The notes under the pieces were generated by a model. The model was not told where the DNA came from and searched no databases. It saw only the letters and a list, made by a program, of their open reading frames with translations. Source: Tragulus kanchil (taxonomy: Eukaryota; Chordata; Mammalia; Artiodactyla; Tragulidae). Taken from it: a DNA stretch of 64,000 nucleotides. The stretch lies in assembly GCA_022376925.1 (NCBI GenBank), contig JAIOJX010000001.1:40830324-40894323 (forward strand), read 5' to 3'. Of the stretch, positions 11,960 to 24,960 are shown piece by piece. Numbering within the stretch: the stretch's first letter is position 1; every line of letters starts with the position of its first letter. The position numbers and the translations under genes are program-made.

Positions 11960-14465
11960 CTAAGTGGCTCTAACAGGCAATACTTGATTTGCAGATTTTT
12001 ATAAATATTACATTTACCTTATTTTGTATCTTTCAAAATATCTCTGAATTGCATAACAGAAATCAAGCCCTTCAATGTATTTATATGGATCAACCTCTTT
12101 GCATGGCTAAATGACATGCAAAATTTGAAACAAAAATGTAAGTGTGATAATAATTCATGATTTTTATAAATCATCATCTCTAGTGGGACATTTAAGTCAT
12201 GCAATTTTTAGCAAAGACAAATAATAAATACAGTACTTCAGAATTTATAAAATGCACTTTAAAATAGCATCAACATATCATTTATGCATACCTGGTTAAA
12301 GTTCTTATTTTGGTTTCTAATGAAGAAATAGGTTGGAAATAGAGGAACTGAGAGCATGAGAGCCTCCTTGACCATTGTTTTCACAAACTGCAAGTGGAAA
12401 TACATTAGTGAGTCTTGAAATAAATCGTATGGGCTGCAAGCAGCAATTAAAAAATAGAATAAAAAATGTCAGCAAGCACTGCAAACAGTAAAGTCCCATT
12501 AAAATATTTTTCAGTGTGTGTGTGTGTGTTTACATGATCTATATAAAATATATTTTTACTATTTCTTATCACAGGCCAAAATAAAAGCAGGCTGGAAATC
12601 CACTGGCCGAGGCTATGTGAAGCCAATTCCATTACCCATAGACCCATGGCTAGGGAAATGTGACCTAAGCACACAGGGAAAGATGGTTTTTATGAAGACC
12701 TTTCAGGCTTGCTCCTGTCCATTTTGAGAACAGTGACAAAACAATGAGAGAGAACGTGAGGTGGATGTGCCCCAGGGATATCAAATCATTTCCAAACAGT
12801 CAACAGATAAATGTCACATTTTGCACGCTCTTTCAGGGCTGTCTTCACTCACTGAAACCACTGATTCCTGTGGGGACAGTTGGGTGGCAGTAGCAGCAAC
12901 TCTGTCATTTATAATACAAATACATCTGGGATCCCTTGATAATAAGAAGCTGCCCCATGTCACCTTAATTTATATGACTGCTAATTAAAAAAAGTCTGTT
13001 GTCTAAAAAACTGGCATATTTGGGATGACACTGCTTGCTGTTGATTGAACCAATTAGAACTGTTACTATCAGCAAATGTCTCCACCATTTCCCAAGTGTA
13101 CATCTCATGACTTTTTTTAAATTTTGTCTTACTGATAAATAAAAACAAATCCTGTATATTATCCATTTTCAAACTGAAATAAAATCCCCCACTGAGCCAT
13201 TTCATTTTTCTTGTATAGTTATAGCTATTTTGCATTTCTTATAGAACAAAAAGTTCTCAGATTTTTTAATGTAATAATGTGAATGGAATCAATGATGGCT
13301 TCATCTGGGAAGCTAGAAGAAATGATTTGATACAGTATCACGTGCTGCTTGGGAGAGAGTAAAATTAAGCCAAATTTTACAAGTAAACTAGATGAGCTGA
13401 TTTTCCTCTAAGCATAATTCTTATCTAATTGTATCTTGCTGTCATTAAAATTTGACATTTTCCTGTTGCTTTACCAGGAAATATGACCATCTTTAGTTCC
13501 TCTGGACAACAAATCAGTTGTGCTTGCTGAAAAACTGTTTATCTGTATCTAAACCATATGTGAATTAATGGACTGCCTTTTTATAGCCAAATATTTTTTA
13601 ATATGGGGTGCGATGCCTACTGCATTTTCATTTAGTATCACACAATTGATTGTTCTCCAGTTGTTTCATGTATATTTATCAAATATCTCCATTTTTCTTC
13701 CTTTCCATGTAACCCTTTCAAAACCTCACACAATTCTTGGTTTGCAGTAGATTTTTATGGCTTGCAACAATCTGTTTCCAATTCACACGTATTTGGATAA
13801 TCATAACTTATACGGCAGAATATAAATTTCTTTTCCTATAGGAAAGATATTACAGAAAAAGACTAGTAACAGAACATTATTATAATGTGTTCATCTGCTT
13901 TAGGGAGGTTTGGAGAGATGATGGGTTATGATGATTAAAAAAAAAAAAAAGCTTTAGTAGAAGACTTGGTTTGAGTCCTCACATGCGTGGTCCAGAAAGT
14001 AGTACCCAAGACTCACTAGTGTTTTATACCCATCCTCTCTTATCCTTCTGAGTTATTGTAAAGCCAAAGTGAAATAAAACATGTGAAGGTACTCAGTCGA
14101 CTGCAAGTCTATAAATGTCACTGGTTATTACTGCCTCACCTTCTGCATGTGCATTTATGTGCATTTATTAAAATGCTCGTCTTCCTCAGTTTCTTACTAT
14201 TACTCTTTTCTCTGCTAGAGCAATGAAGATGACCAGGTGATCCTAAGATACAGCTAACTTTTTACTATTCATGAGGGATTTGGTCATAGTATACTCTCTC
14301 ATAACTAGCTTTGATCCTGTTTGTGAGATAGGCTGCTGGAAGTCAGATAAAACCAGAAGTAGGTTAGAAATGGAAAAAAAAAAGAGTCTGACTATATTCA
14401 CATGCATTGTGCATTGCTGATTATCAAGCTGATTATACATAGTCTAGGGGGTCCTCAAATGCTCT
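11960..14465. other. Intergenic, nothing firmly recognised
   Basis: Single-copy sequence with a (TG)n run near 12514-12530. It contains an exon-like block at 12575-12755, reported separately. Otherwise I see no coding signal, RNA gene or clear repeat. Confidence 0.45.
12575..12755 (+). other. Exon-like block, unsupported
   Basis: A pyrimidine-rich tract ending in cttatcacag precedes 12575, and a good donor-like gtgagg follows 12755. The block is less AT-rich than its surroundings and is open in one frame until 12727. The conceptual peptide resembles no family I know. It could be an exon of a non-coding RNA or a chance arrangement; splice-like motifs at this quality occur often by chance. Confidence 0.15.
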
Positions 14466-14836
14466 ATGAGCTCCCTAAATTTTAAGGCTTCATAGTGTTC
14501 CTTTTGACTAGAATGTTTTCATCACTTTTCCATGCCATCCTTCTGTCATCAGCCAGTGAATCTCTAATCATCCTTTGGTTATCTACTTAGAAACAATTTC
14601 TACGTGAAATTTTTCCAAGACAACATAAGTCTGTTTCAGGGATCTCTTTACTGTAATTTTATACTTTTGTGTATTGTAATTCCTTGTGCACCCATATCTA
14701 TCACTCATTATCCTATAAGGACCTTAATAGCAAGCATTCTATCTTTCATATGTTTATGTGACAAATATGTATCAAGTTTTTCATTCATGTAAACCAACTC
14801 TTAGCACATTGTCTCAAAATACACAGTGAATAAATG
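14466..14836 (+). mobile_element. L2-like LINE 3' end
   Basis: Diverged similarity to the L2 3' end: 'catgccatccttctgtcatc', then a segment equivalent to the aggacttt...cattctatcttt consensus, then 'ttagcacattgtctc...agtgaataaatgaa', the degraded form of the standard L2 terminus. Confidence 0.5.
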
Positions 14837-15177
14837 AAAACCAATACTAATAATTTTGTTTCATGGAGCTAAAACCAGAGGTTTAAAAGCCCCCTTATCA
14901 AAAACTACCACTAGAATAGTAAAGTTTCAAGATAAAAAATAGGCAACAACAAAAAAACTACCATCCATCAAGGAGACAAATTCATAGCAACTTAATAAAT
15001 CTTAATTCTATGAAATACATATGTTAAGCAATATGCTACAAAATTATCCTCTTAATCGCATAATTTATTCTTTTTATAATTTCTACACTAATAATAATTT
15101 AAGCACTTTCTGCCAGTTCTGGATGTATCTCATATAAATATGCACATGTTCACAGAAATTTTATGGTAAAGTCCCAT

Positions 15178-15401
15178 GCTGTTGCTATTCTTTAACCACT
15201 AAGCTGTGTCCAGCTCTTTTGCAATCTCATGGACTATAGCCCGCCAGGCTTCTCTGTCAATGGGATTTCCCAGGCAAGAATACTGGAGTGGTTCGCCATT
15301 TCCTTCTCCAAGGCATTTTCTCAACCTAGGGATCAAACTCGCATTTTCTGTGTCTCCTGCATTGGCAGGAGGATTATTTACCATTGAGTCACTTCAGAAG
15401 C
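15178..15401 (-). mobile_element. Bov-tA SINE, antisense
   Basis: Antisense Bov-tA with 'ggactatagcccgccagg', 'gggatttcccaggcaagaat' and 'tctcctgcattggcagg' blocks. It is flanked by the 10-bp direct repeat aaagtcccat at 15168-15177 and 15402-15411. Confidence 0.92.
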
Positions 15402-15670
15402 AAAGTCCCATAGTGGTGGACAACTGAAGTTTGAGAATTTCCATTGTTGTGACCAATGTGGTTAGATAGACATTTTTTGTTCAGTGCATGAGATATCTGA
15501 CAACTAACAAATAAAAGACGACAGAAGCCATCCAGTTGTGTTGTGTGTGTGGTGGGGGATGCATATGTGTGTATACATATATAAAATCTCTGGGATATTT
15601 GAAATTCACGAAACTACAGTATTTGGCAGCTTTTTAAAGTATGTATATCTACATTTTAATTTATCTTTAA

Positions 15671-15797
15671 TTTTTTTTTTTTTTTTTTGGCAGCACTGTA
15701 TGGCTTGCAGGATCTTAATTCCTCAACCAGGGACTGAACCAGGGCCCTGGGCAGTGAGAGTACAGAGTCTTAACCAGTGGGCCACCAGGGAACTGCC
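15671..15797 (-). mobile_element. ART2-type short SINE, antisense
   Basis: An 18-base poly-T at 15671-15688, then 'ggcagcactgtatggc', 'ccagggactgaacc' (B-box complement) and the terminal 'ggccaccagggaactgcc'. These are antisense landmarks of the short tRNA-Glu SINEs of artiodactyls. Confidence 0.85.
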
Positions 15798-16142
15798 AGT
15801 ACTTCAGCTTCTGAATCACAAGTTCAACAGGTAAGATAAGGCATTAGTGTAACAACAGACACATATTTAAAGGGGTCCTTGAAAGAGTTTAAAATGGAAA
15901 TATTAATATGTATAAACTATGATAGAAAGCATATCCGTTTCTTTCCTCACAATCGTTGCATTCTATACTATTGATAGTGGAAAATAATTCCCTAAAAATA
16001 AAATTATATAAGCACTCAGGTCTTAATATTTCCATCTGATTCACATAATTCCTCATGATTTTTAGAAATTAAAAGGCAAGGAAATATTATATCGGTGCAC
16101 TTTAACAGAGGTAAATGTTGCAAAATAAAAGTCAAGCTCTGG

Positions 16143-16485
16143 GGCTTCCCCTGGCAGTCCGGTGGATAAGGACACCGCCTTGCAGTGCAAGGGCCGCCGG
16201 TTTGATCCCTGGCCTGGGAAGATCCCACGTGCCGCGGAGCAGCTGGACTGATGTGTCCAATTACCTAGCCGGAGCTCTGGAGCGCATGTGCCCAGAGCCG
16301 GTGCTCTGTGACAACAGAGGCCACCGTGATGGGAGGCCCACAGGAGCCAAAGAACAAAGACAGATGAAATAGAGAAATGAAAGACCAATAGAAGTGGCCC
16401 GCCCGCGCCCCTCTCTCCCCAACCTGACCCCCGCCCCAAAGTAAATAAATAAATAAATAAATAAATAAATCTTTAAAAAAAAAAA
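16143..16485 (+). mobile_element. CHR-2-like SINE, GC-rich extended form (copy b)
   Basis: Sense copy: gggcttcccctggcagtcc head, 'ggtttgatccctggcctgg' B-box region, 'gctggactgatgtgtcc' body and 'agaccaatagaagtggcc'. A CG-rich block follows (cgcccgcgcccc), then (aaat)n, 'ctttaaa' and poly-A. Perfect 16-bp target-site duplications aaaagtcaagctctgg lie at 16127-16142 and 16486-16501. The perfect repeats and intact CpGs indicate a recent insertion. Open frames across it on both strands are not genes. Confidence 0.94.
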
Positions 16486-16501
16486 AAAAGTCAAGCTCTG
16501 G

Positions 16502-17011
16502 CTTTTTAACCAAGAGTTCTAAGAGTCAGACACATCTGAGAGACTAGGCACAAACACACACATACACACACACACATACACACTAAAAGTTAGAAGAGGA
16601 CACCACACCTGTGAGATATTTGAATTCTTTGCAAGCAAAGAACAAAATGATTTAGTGAAAGCCCAAATGTGTTCAGGGGAGTGAACTTTTCTTGTTATTC
16701 CTTTGTCACCCTGAGTCAAGAAATTGCAAGACTCACCAAGCAGAGATTATTACCTAATCAATACAATGTTACAAACTCTGAAGCACTGTCAGATGAGGCA
16801 TGAATAGTGTTATCCAACAGGTGCAATTTTGCCAAACTAGAAGAGCACTGTTGGCCAGCAAATCTTCCCAAACTAACATAAAACATTAAAAGCAAAGCAA
16901 ATGAACAAAGAGTGAATCAATTACCTTTTCTTCCTGCAATTGGAAGATGAAAACAGTGAACATATTTCATTCTTTTAAGTATTTCTAAATCAAGTTTTAC
17001 AGACTTAGTAA
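16502..17011. other. Intergenic; (AC)n microsatellite
   Basis: An (AC)-rich microsatellite at about 16550-16582; otherwise nothing recognised. Confidence 0.5.
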
Positions 17012-19211
17012 GAGATAAAACCATACTAATTTAGATGAAATAGAGAAAACATAAAGCATTCATTAATCAGAGAAACATACCAATAAATATGGCTTACAAT
17101 TACCCACTAATAATGCAAATGCAGAGGGTGTATGCCAAGAATTATCACTGTTTTCCCAAAAATATGAAATGCTCATTTCAGTTGTAAAATTAACAAACAA
17201 GCAAAAACTAACTCTATATTGCCCTGTGGGTGTTCAGTGGTAAAATCTTAATCTTGGCAAAAAAAAAGGGGGGGGAGGGACAAAGAAGTAAAAACAAGAA
17301 TGTTATTTTTTAATGGCATCTCTAGGGTGTGGTCAACTGAATGAACATACAAATCTAGATATTAGTTTCGTTACATAAGAATGACATGTTCTCATGTAGA
17401 GTTAGGCCTGCATCTCAGAGTATTTGTCTTGAATGATATATGGAGTAGATTCATTTGCCCTATTATCACAGAAATTTAAAATTTTAAGAATGAATAGAGA
17501 TCTACATAGCCCCAAATATTCACTATATATGTACAAAAAATAAATACCATGGAGGAAAAGTGACTTATCCAACATCACCTAATTAGTTATTAGAAGAGCC
17601 AGATTTAGAATCTAGGCTTCCTGTTGGCTAATCCAGGCTTTTTCCCCCCCCTCTATGTCATGACTATCTTCTCGCCAATGTTCGCCAGTACTCACTGGAA
17701 TCATGACATTGGCATGGACATTGTGGCAATAACTATAATGGGTCCTTGTCCTAGTTCTTAAAACTAGAACAATATAATCCTTATTTCTAGGCTCAGCCCT
17801 GAATTAGATTCTATTAGCAAGTAGAGTCACTATTTAATACATAGTTCAGTGATCAAGAAACCAATCCTACTTGCCACTCCAGCCTTATACCTTTTACTGA
17901 CCTTTTCCTCCTTTCAACCAACAGTCTTCCTTCTATAGACTGGATCTTTGTCTTTTATTTTATGCTGAGTCCCTAACTTAGGGTCTAGACCAGGGTATAA
18001 ATTACTCTGCTTTATCATTCTAAAGGCTGAAGTACTACTGAGACTGGATCTCAACTGATCCAATTCCATCCTGAGTTCTACTACTGGACTGCTTGCCTGG
18101 GTTTTTTTAATCTGACTCGGAGTGAGATAAAACCATACTAATTTAGATGAAATAGAGAAAACATAAAGCATTCATTAATCAGAGAAACATACCAATAAAT
18201 ATGGCTTACAATTACCCACTAATAATGCAAATGCAGAGGGTGTATGCCAAGAATTATCACTGTTTTCCCAAAAATATGAAATGCTCATTTCAGTTGTAAA
18301 ATTAACAAACAAGCAAAAACTAACTCTATATTGCCCTGTGGGTGTTCAGTGGTAAAATCTTAATCTTGGCAAAAAAAAAGGGGGGGGAGGGACAAAGAAG
18401 TAAAAACAAGAATGTTATTTTTTAATGGCATCTCTAGGGTGTGGTCAACTGAATGAACATACAAATCTAGATATTAGTTTCGTTACATAAGAATGACATG
18501 TTCTCATGTAGAGTTAGGCCTGCATCTCAGAGTATTTGTCTTGAATGATATATGGAGTAGATTCATTTGCCCTATTATCACAGAAATTTAAAATTTTAAG
18601 AATGAATAGAGATCTACATAGCCCCAAATATTCACTATATATGTACAAAAAATAAATACCATGGAGGAAAAGTGACTTATCCAACATCACCTAATTAGTT
18701 ATTAGAAGAGCCAGATTTAGAATCTAGGCTTCCTGTTGGCTAATCCAGGCTTTTTCCCACCCTCTATGTCATGACTATCTTCTCGCCAATGTTCGCCAGT
18801 ACTCACTGGAATCATGACATTGGCATGGACATTGTGGCAATAACTATAATGGGTCCTTGTCCTAGTTCTTAAAACTAGAACAATATAATCCTTATTTCTA
18901 GGCTCAGCCCTGAATTAGATTCTATTAGCAAGTAGAGTCACTATTTAATACATAGTTCAGTGATCAAGAAACCAATCCTACTTGCCACTCCAGCCTTATA
19001 CCTTTTACTGACCTTTTCCTCCTTTCAACCAACAGTCTTCCTTCTATAGACTGGATCTTTGTCTTTTATTTTATGCTGAGTCCCTAACTTAGGGTCTAGA
19101 CCAGGGTATAAATTACTCTGCTTTATCATTCTAAAGGCTGAAGTACTACTGAGACTGGATCTCAACTGATCCAATTCCATCCTGAGTTCTACTACTGGAC
19201 TGCTTGCCTGG
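17012..19211. repeat. Direct duplication 4, about 1.09 kb unit
   Basis: Copies lie at 17012-18100 and 18124-19211 with a 23-bp spacer. The only clear internal difference is a C-run near 17644 (eight C) that reads cccaccc near 18757. Each copy contains a MIR-like block (about 17546-17640 and 18658-18751). The spacer is T-rich and weakly resembles the true continuation of copy 2. Confidence 0.97.
17546..17640. mobile_element. MIR-like fragment
   Basis: Contains 'gtgacttatccaacatcacc' and 'agagccagatttagaatc', degraded forms of the gtgacttgcccaaggtcac and agagccaggattcgaac motifs common in MIR-type repeats. Also present in the second copy of duplication 4. Confidence 0.4.
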
Positions 19212-20145
19212 ATTCATGGTTAAATTAAACTATTCTTACATAATGCTCTTGTTTTGAAGTCTCCTGCTGACCCTCTTTGATGGTAGTTGCCCATTATTCT
19301 GGGATTCCTTTCATTTTTTCCTACTAGATCTGCCTTGACTTTTGTAAATTCCAGTTAATCTATAAAAATTTTAGTTTATAGTCAAGTCCTGCCAAAAGCA
19401 ATCTACAAGCATTATATTTGAACACAAAAATTCCTTGTAGCTTTTGAGCAGTTTCTGTGGGGTTTTAAGAAATAGTAAACAGGAAGGGGAATTTAGTTAT
19501 TTGTATCAGAGACATTTGAAACTTCAATTGTGTACATTTCTTACTCATAGACTATACCAAAATGTCTTATTACTTCCCAGGTGCCCGCTATTATCTTCAT
19601 AAAAGAGATAGGCAGCAAAATTAATCAATAAATTAAGGCTTACATAAGTATTTTAATGTGCCCAATAAAAGCACCCCATTCTCCTTCTGTAGCACTTGGA
19701 ATCAATTAAGAGATACATTCAGGAGTCAGATAAAGCAAGATCAAAATGTCAGTATATTTGTCAATTAAAAGCTATTAATTATAATTGTTGGCTAGCATTT
19801 CCCCCAAATTACTGACATTTGCCCTTCTGCTCAGAGCTTTGAGTAACTGCCATCCGCTCACTTCAGGACCATTCTCTCTAGGTTTACCATATGACCTAGA
19901 GAGAACAAGAATGCATCTTTTTTGAGGGCAGGCCAAGGCAGAGAGAAAATAGAAGAGTCGAATAAAACACCCACTTCTCTTTCAAAATGACTGAGGAATG
20001 AGTGTTATCTAATAAAGTGTACATATTGTCATTGATCTTAAAGGTGTCTGTGGATGTGCGTAAAACTCTTTCATTGAAAGATGTTCTGCCATGATGGTCT
20101 CAGAAGCAATTTACAGGAATTAAATGGAAAGCAATTTAATGCATG
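19212..20145. other. Intergenic, nothing recognised
   Basis: Single-copy AT-rich sequence with no supported feature. Confidence 0.5.
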
Positions 20146-20300
20146 GCTGTGGGGACAGACTGACCTAGGTTCTTAGATTGGCTGTGCCATTTACCAGAGC
20201 ATTTAAGCTCTCTAAGCTTTTATTTCTACATCTGTGAATTAAGGAAATGTGTGCCTACTTTTCCTAGTGATTGTGTAAAGAAAATTAACTGATTTTATGT
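20146..20300 (+). mobile_element. MIR SINE
   Basis: Follows the MIR order: 'cagactgacctaggttc', 'ctgtgccatttacc', 'ttaagctctctaagctttta', 'catctgtgaattaag'. These correspond to the CORE region and the cctctctgagcctcagttt segment. Confidence 0.7.
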
Positions 20301-22890
20301 GTTATCTTTAAAACACCCACACATGAAAGGTGATTATTACTTCTATAGAAAGCAAAGATGGGGAACTCCACAGCAGAGTAAATCTCTATGAAGGTAAAAG
20401 AGATATGCTCATATTTTCTAATAGCTGTCACTATAGTTGGAACACTGGATCATATAGCCACATCTTATTTGTATCAGGGCAAAAACATAGATTCTTGACT
20501 GCAATCATTATGCCACCTTCAGGTGTCTTTCTTAGAATTCTTTTTAAAATAAACTTTGCTTCTCATCCCTCCAAAAGTCATTAATCAAGCCATTGATTGA
20601 TGCTTGAAATAGTGCAGGTGCTGCTATTACATATTCATTACTAATCAAATTATTTATTCAGCCCAGTAGATTCTATATACACAACACAACCTCTAGCATC
20701 CCATCATGCTATCCAGAATCTGAAATTTATCATAGTAGTATTTAGATGTATTTTATTAAGGTTATATGGAAGGCAAGTTCTCCAAATTAAGAGTCCCAAG
20801 AGCCTAATTTCTCTACTTTTACTTCGTAAGAACATTGGCTGTCTGCCTTTTTAAATATAATTTTTAACACTTTTTAAAATAAAATTTTTGTTCAGTTCTC
20901 AATAATGAGATTGGATTTTAATATGCAGAGCCAGACTTTTAAAAATTATGGTTCTAGAGTGATTCAGGGACAAAATTTTCAGGATGATCTAGTTTAATGC
21001 ATTCTGTTTCCATACAAGAAAACCAGAGACTTAGAGGGAAGTAACTTACTCAAGATTACAGTATACAGAAGAATCTGCTCTGGTGATGTCTGTATTCTCT
21101 CCATTGCTTCCCAATGTGGTAAGGGTTATTGATTGAGTCATTTAAAAATGTGATTTGTGATGCAGACATAGCAGGAAGACCAATGTGCTAAACTTGCCGA
21201 GGTGAAGTATCTCAAATTCGGTCAGTCCAAGTTCTAACTGATTACACAATTTGGTAAAGTGCATATTAATAGGCACATAGTAATGTCCCTTGTGTAAAGT
21301 AAGTATTCAATAAAAACAACTTGAGGACAACTTTTATCTTTTTATACTGTAGTTGTATCTCTAGCAGGTGGGACCCCCAAGCCATCCAGGCAGACTGTAA
21401 ATGTATATGCATGATTTCTGTATTTATATCAAGCAAAAATATAAGTACCATCCTGCTTCTTGAGAAATACATTAAAGCTAACATTTTACTGCAAATGAAT
21501 CTGCAGAATTGTCTTCGGCAATGAAACAAAGAATGCATTGGATTATTACATCATATGTTAAAATGAAAAAAAATGAAATGAATTGACTTTTCAAAGAGCA
21601 AATTTCTAAAAACAGTCACTAATTTGCTTGCATAGAGCTTAAAATACATCATCTCCCTCTTCTTTGTATTTAATCAACATCTATTGAGACCAGTTTGACT
21701 TAGAGCCCATCACTAAGTGTCATGGAATGGTAAAAATAAAATCAACACATCCTTTATGCATAGAAAGTGTGCCCTTTACTTACAAATCTATACTGTGTGT
21801 TGGGGCAGGGAGAATGCCCCATAGAACTTTTAAAGTGAGTCAAATTTTCTGTTTTAATTTACTATAAATTTCTTGGGCTTCATTTCTGTTCATTGAATTA
21901 GTCTCAAAAATTACTAATGACCTTCTAACCACCATGAACATTTTAGTATTGTTATTGTTATTAAATGCTTAAAGCCTAAAAATTATAGAGCATAATAATG
22001 TGAATATCCAAGTATAAAACATATAGAATTTAAAATATCAAACTCACAGAACAAAATCAAATAACCTAATACTTTTGAAGTACTTGAATAATACTAAATA
22101 CTGAATAAATATTGATATGTTAATATCATCCTCATTAGCTGTTTTTTTCCCATATTTTTAAAGAAGAAATAAAGTGCTTTTGTTACAGTTGATGTTCCCA
22201 TTGTAATACTCCTCAATCAATGTTTTTATAAATTACCACATATATACATTTTCATAACTAATATAAAATGTTTTAAAGTTCTAAACTTATATAAATGATA
22301 CAATGTTGCAACATAACTCTATATTTTTAATAATCATCATCATGTTCTTCCTATCTAAACAGGTTAAATGGATACATAGAAAGATAGATAAATGATAGTT
22401 GATTTATTTTATAAATTGTATAGTATTCCATCCTATGCATTGGTCTGCTATTGGTTAATACTATTAGTACTATCATAGTGTATTTTTCATATTTTGGCAG
22501 TCTATCTTCATTAACATATATCTGGATTATATTTCTACTGACTTTTAGGAGGTTATTTAATAATTTTATTTGTTATGATTATTATATGATTGGACTCACT
22601 TCTACTACAAATTGATCAAGTTTTTATATATGTTTCATACATTTTCATTTCCTTCTTGTTTGAAATTTATATTTCTATTATTTTAGTGGTTTCCTTTCTA
22701 TTTTAACATGTGTAATTAATCTAAAAATACTATCATTAATCAGTATCTATATCCTCTTTCCCACAAATATCTTAAAATACTCTGAATCAAACATCTCTTG
22801 CCATTTTCAAACTATTGTTGTTCAGCATTTTAAATGCATGTTGCTTTTGAATTCTCTAGTTATCATCATTATTATTGATTATCACTCTTA
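20301..22890. other. Intergenic, AT-rich
   Basis: No gene found. A weak MIR-like stretch may lie near 20975-21070 (ccagagacttagagggaagt), too diverged to insist on. 21960-22870 is very AT-rich with no recognised repeat. Confidence 0.45.
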
Positions 22891-23118
22891 AAATATTTAT
22901 TTATTTATTTTGCTGTGCCAGGTCTCACTTACACCATGAGGATCTTCCGTCTTTATTGTAGCATGTAGGCTCTTAGCTAATACATGTGGAATCTTTTCAT
23001 TGTGGCATGCAAACTCTTAGTTTTACCATGTGGGTCTAGTTCACTGACCAGGGGTCAAATTCAGACCCCTTACATTGGGAGCTCAGAGTCTTAGCCACTG
23101 GACCACCAGGGAATTCCC
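22891..23118 (-). mobile_element. CHR/ART2-type SINE, antisense
   Basis: Begins with 'aaatatttatttatttattt' followed by 'gctgtgccaggtctcactt' and 'gaccaggggtcaaattcaga' (B-box complement). It ends 'ggaccaccagggaattccc'. Diverged, so relatively old. Confidence 0.82.
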
Positions 23119-23124
23119 AGGAAG

Positions 23125-24140
23125 CTATGTTCTTTCAGGTCTTTGAAAACACCTCATTTTCTTCTGACATACATACTTTGACAAAAAGTCTTATGTGAGT
23201 CTGATTATAGCTCCATTGAAAATAATTAGTCTTCTCTCTCTGGTAGGCATTAAGATTTTACTTTGATACTTCTCATTTTTACCAGTTAAGGACCCTAGAT
23301 ATAGGTTTGTTATTTGAGATTTTATTCAGTACCTACTGTATTCCTTTAGGCTAAGCAGTTTTGTCTTTCCTCATTTCTGGGAAATCCTCAAGCAACTATT
23401 TTTGGAATGTTGTCTCTTTCTCATCTTTTTTATTCTCTCCTTTTGGAACTCTGGTTAGATATTTCTTGACTTGATCTTTTCAAATATTGTCCTCCACATT
23501 AAATGGATTTCTCTCCTATTTGTTCTGTTTCTTCGATGCTCTGTTGTGCAATCTGGCTAAGTTCCTCAGATATATACTCTATTTTACTGAGTCCTTTTTC
23601 AACTGTGTCTAATCTACTTTCTTATCTTCCTCATATTATTTATGCCTGCATTTTTATTTCAAGAATTTCTATTTGATTATTATTTTTGCTATTGTGTTCT
23701 AATCTTGATCTATTTGTGTCTATTGTTTCTTTTAACTCAATTATTTTTAAAGTACTTGAAAGACTATTTCAATCTTTTCTTTTATCTATAGTTTACAAGG
23801 TATTGCTTCTTATGTTTATTTTATTTGGTTATTTTCTCTTGGTGACTTGCCTCCATGTGTAATATGCAATTTTAACTGTAACCTCATTTTCTGAGTAATT
23901 GTTTTTATAGGATTCTTGTATGCCCTGGACTGTAGAGATTTGCTTCAAGCAGCTTCATATTCACTTCCCTTGAGCCTATACAGGCCTCAGTGTTTCTAAG
24001 GGTATCTTTATATTAATTTATTGGTTTTCAGTTTTCATTCTTTTTGTACAGTATGAACTATACATTTTTCCATGTGTAGCACTGGCTTGGGGTTCTGATT
24101 ACTGCCAGTGAGCTTTTTTAATAACAATTTCAAGAAGGCC
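23125..24140 (-). mobile_element. Ancient L1 (L1M-type), antisense
   Basis: T-rich strand carrying landmarks of the antisense L1M 5'/ORF1 region: 'cttttggaactctggtta', 'atgctctgttgtgcaatctg', 'tttcaagaatttctatttg'. Heavily diverged with no intact frame. Confidence 0.55.
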
Positions 24141-24507
24141 AACTTTCAAGAAGGCCAGTAAACTGAGACATTTTAATGCCTATTTTATAACAATGTGGTT
24201 CCTAGCTTCTTACAGATAACTTAGTTCCAGTTCTAAGTTACCCAGAAATCCAAAACCTTGCTTGCCTCTTTTATTTACGTAAGTATTGAAAGAGCAATGT
24301 CCACACAATATTCTTGTATAGAATTCCGCTCTCATGATCCACATACCTCTGGTCATATAAGTACCAGACATTTAAATCCAATCTGAGCTTCAGTTCTACT
24401 TCTATTAAGTGCTTACAAGCTATTTCCACCTTGATGTCCACCAACATTTCAAACTCTACACTTGTAAAAAAAAATTCCTCTCATATGTCAAAAGAACCCT
24501 TGTTAAT

Positions 24508-24960
24508 TAGGCATATTTCACTTTACTACACTTCACTTTTCTGTGCATTACAAATACTGATGATTTTGTTTTGTTTTGTTTTGTTGTTAACAAGTTGAAG
24601 GTGTGTGGTAACCCTACGTGGGGCATGTTTATGGACACCATTTTCCCAACAGCATTTGCTCACTTTGTGTCTCTATCATGTTTTGGTAATTCTTGCAGTA
24701 TTTCAAAAGATTGCAAAGGAAAAAGATTATTGGCTCACTGAATGCTCAGATGATGGTTAGCATTATTTAGTAATAAAGTATTTTCATAAGATATGTAACT
24801 TTTTAGACATAATGCTATTGAATACTTAATAGACTACAGTATAGTATAAAAAATAGCTTTTATATGCATTGGAAAACCAAAAAAAAATTGTATAACTTGA
24901 TTTATTGTGATGATTTTTGTCTTGCAATGGTCTGGAACAATATCACCAAGGTGTGCCTGC
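24508..24960 (-). mobile_element. Tigger1-type DNA transposon, internally deleted
   Basis: The right end reads caccaaggtgtgcctg and the left end ggcatatttcactttacta, which are diverged Tigger1 terminal inverted repeats. Inside are 'gaaggtgtgtggtaaccct' (Tigger1 3' region) and 'tgctattgaatacttaatag' (Tigger1 5' region, antisense). The element is about 450 bp, against about 2.4 kb for Tigger1, so the transposase is deleted and it is non-autonomous. Confidence 0.8.

Noticed and set aside
16126..16501. tRNA gene at SINE heads (B-box ggtttgatccctgg and similar)
   Set aside because: The tRNA-like heads are diverged SINE promoters without a foldable acceptor stem. No true tRNA gene was recognised in the window.
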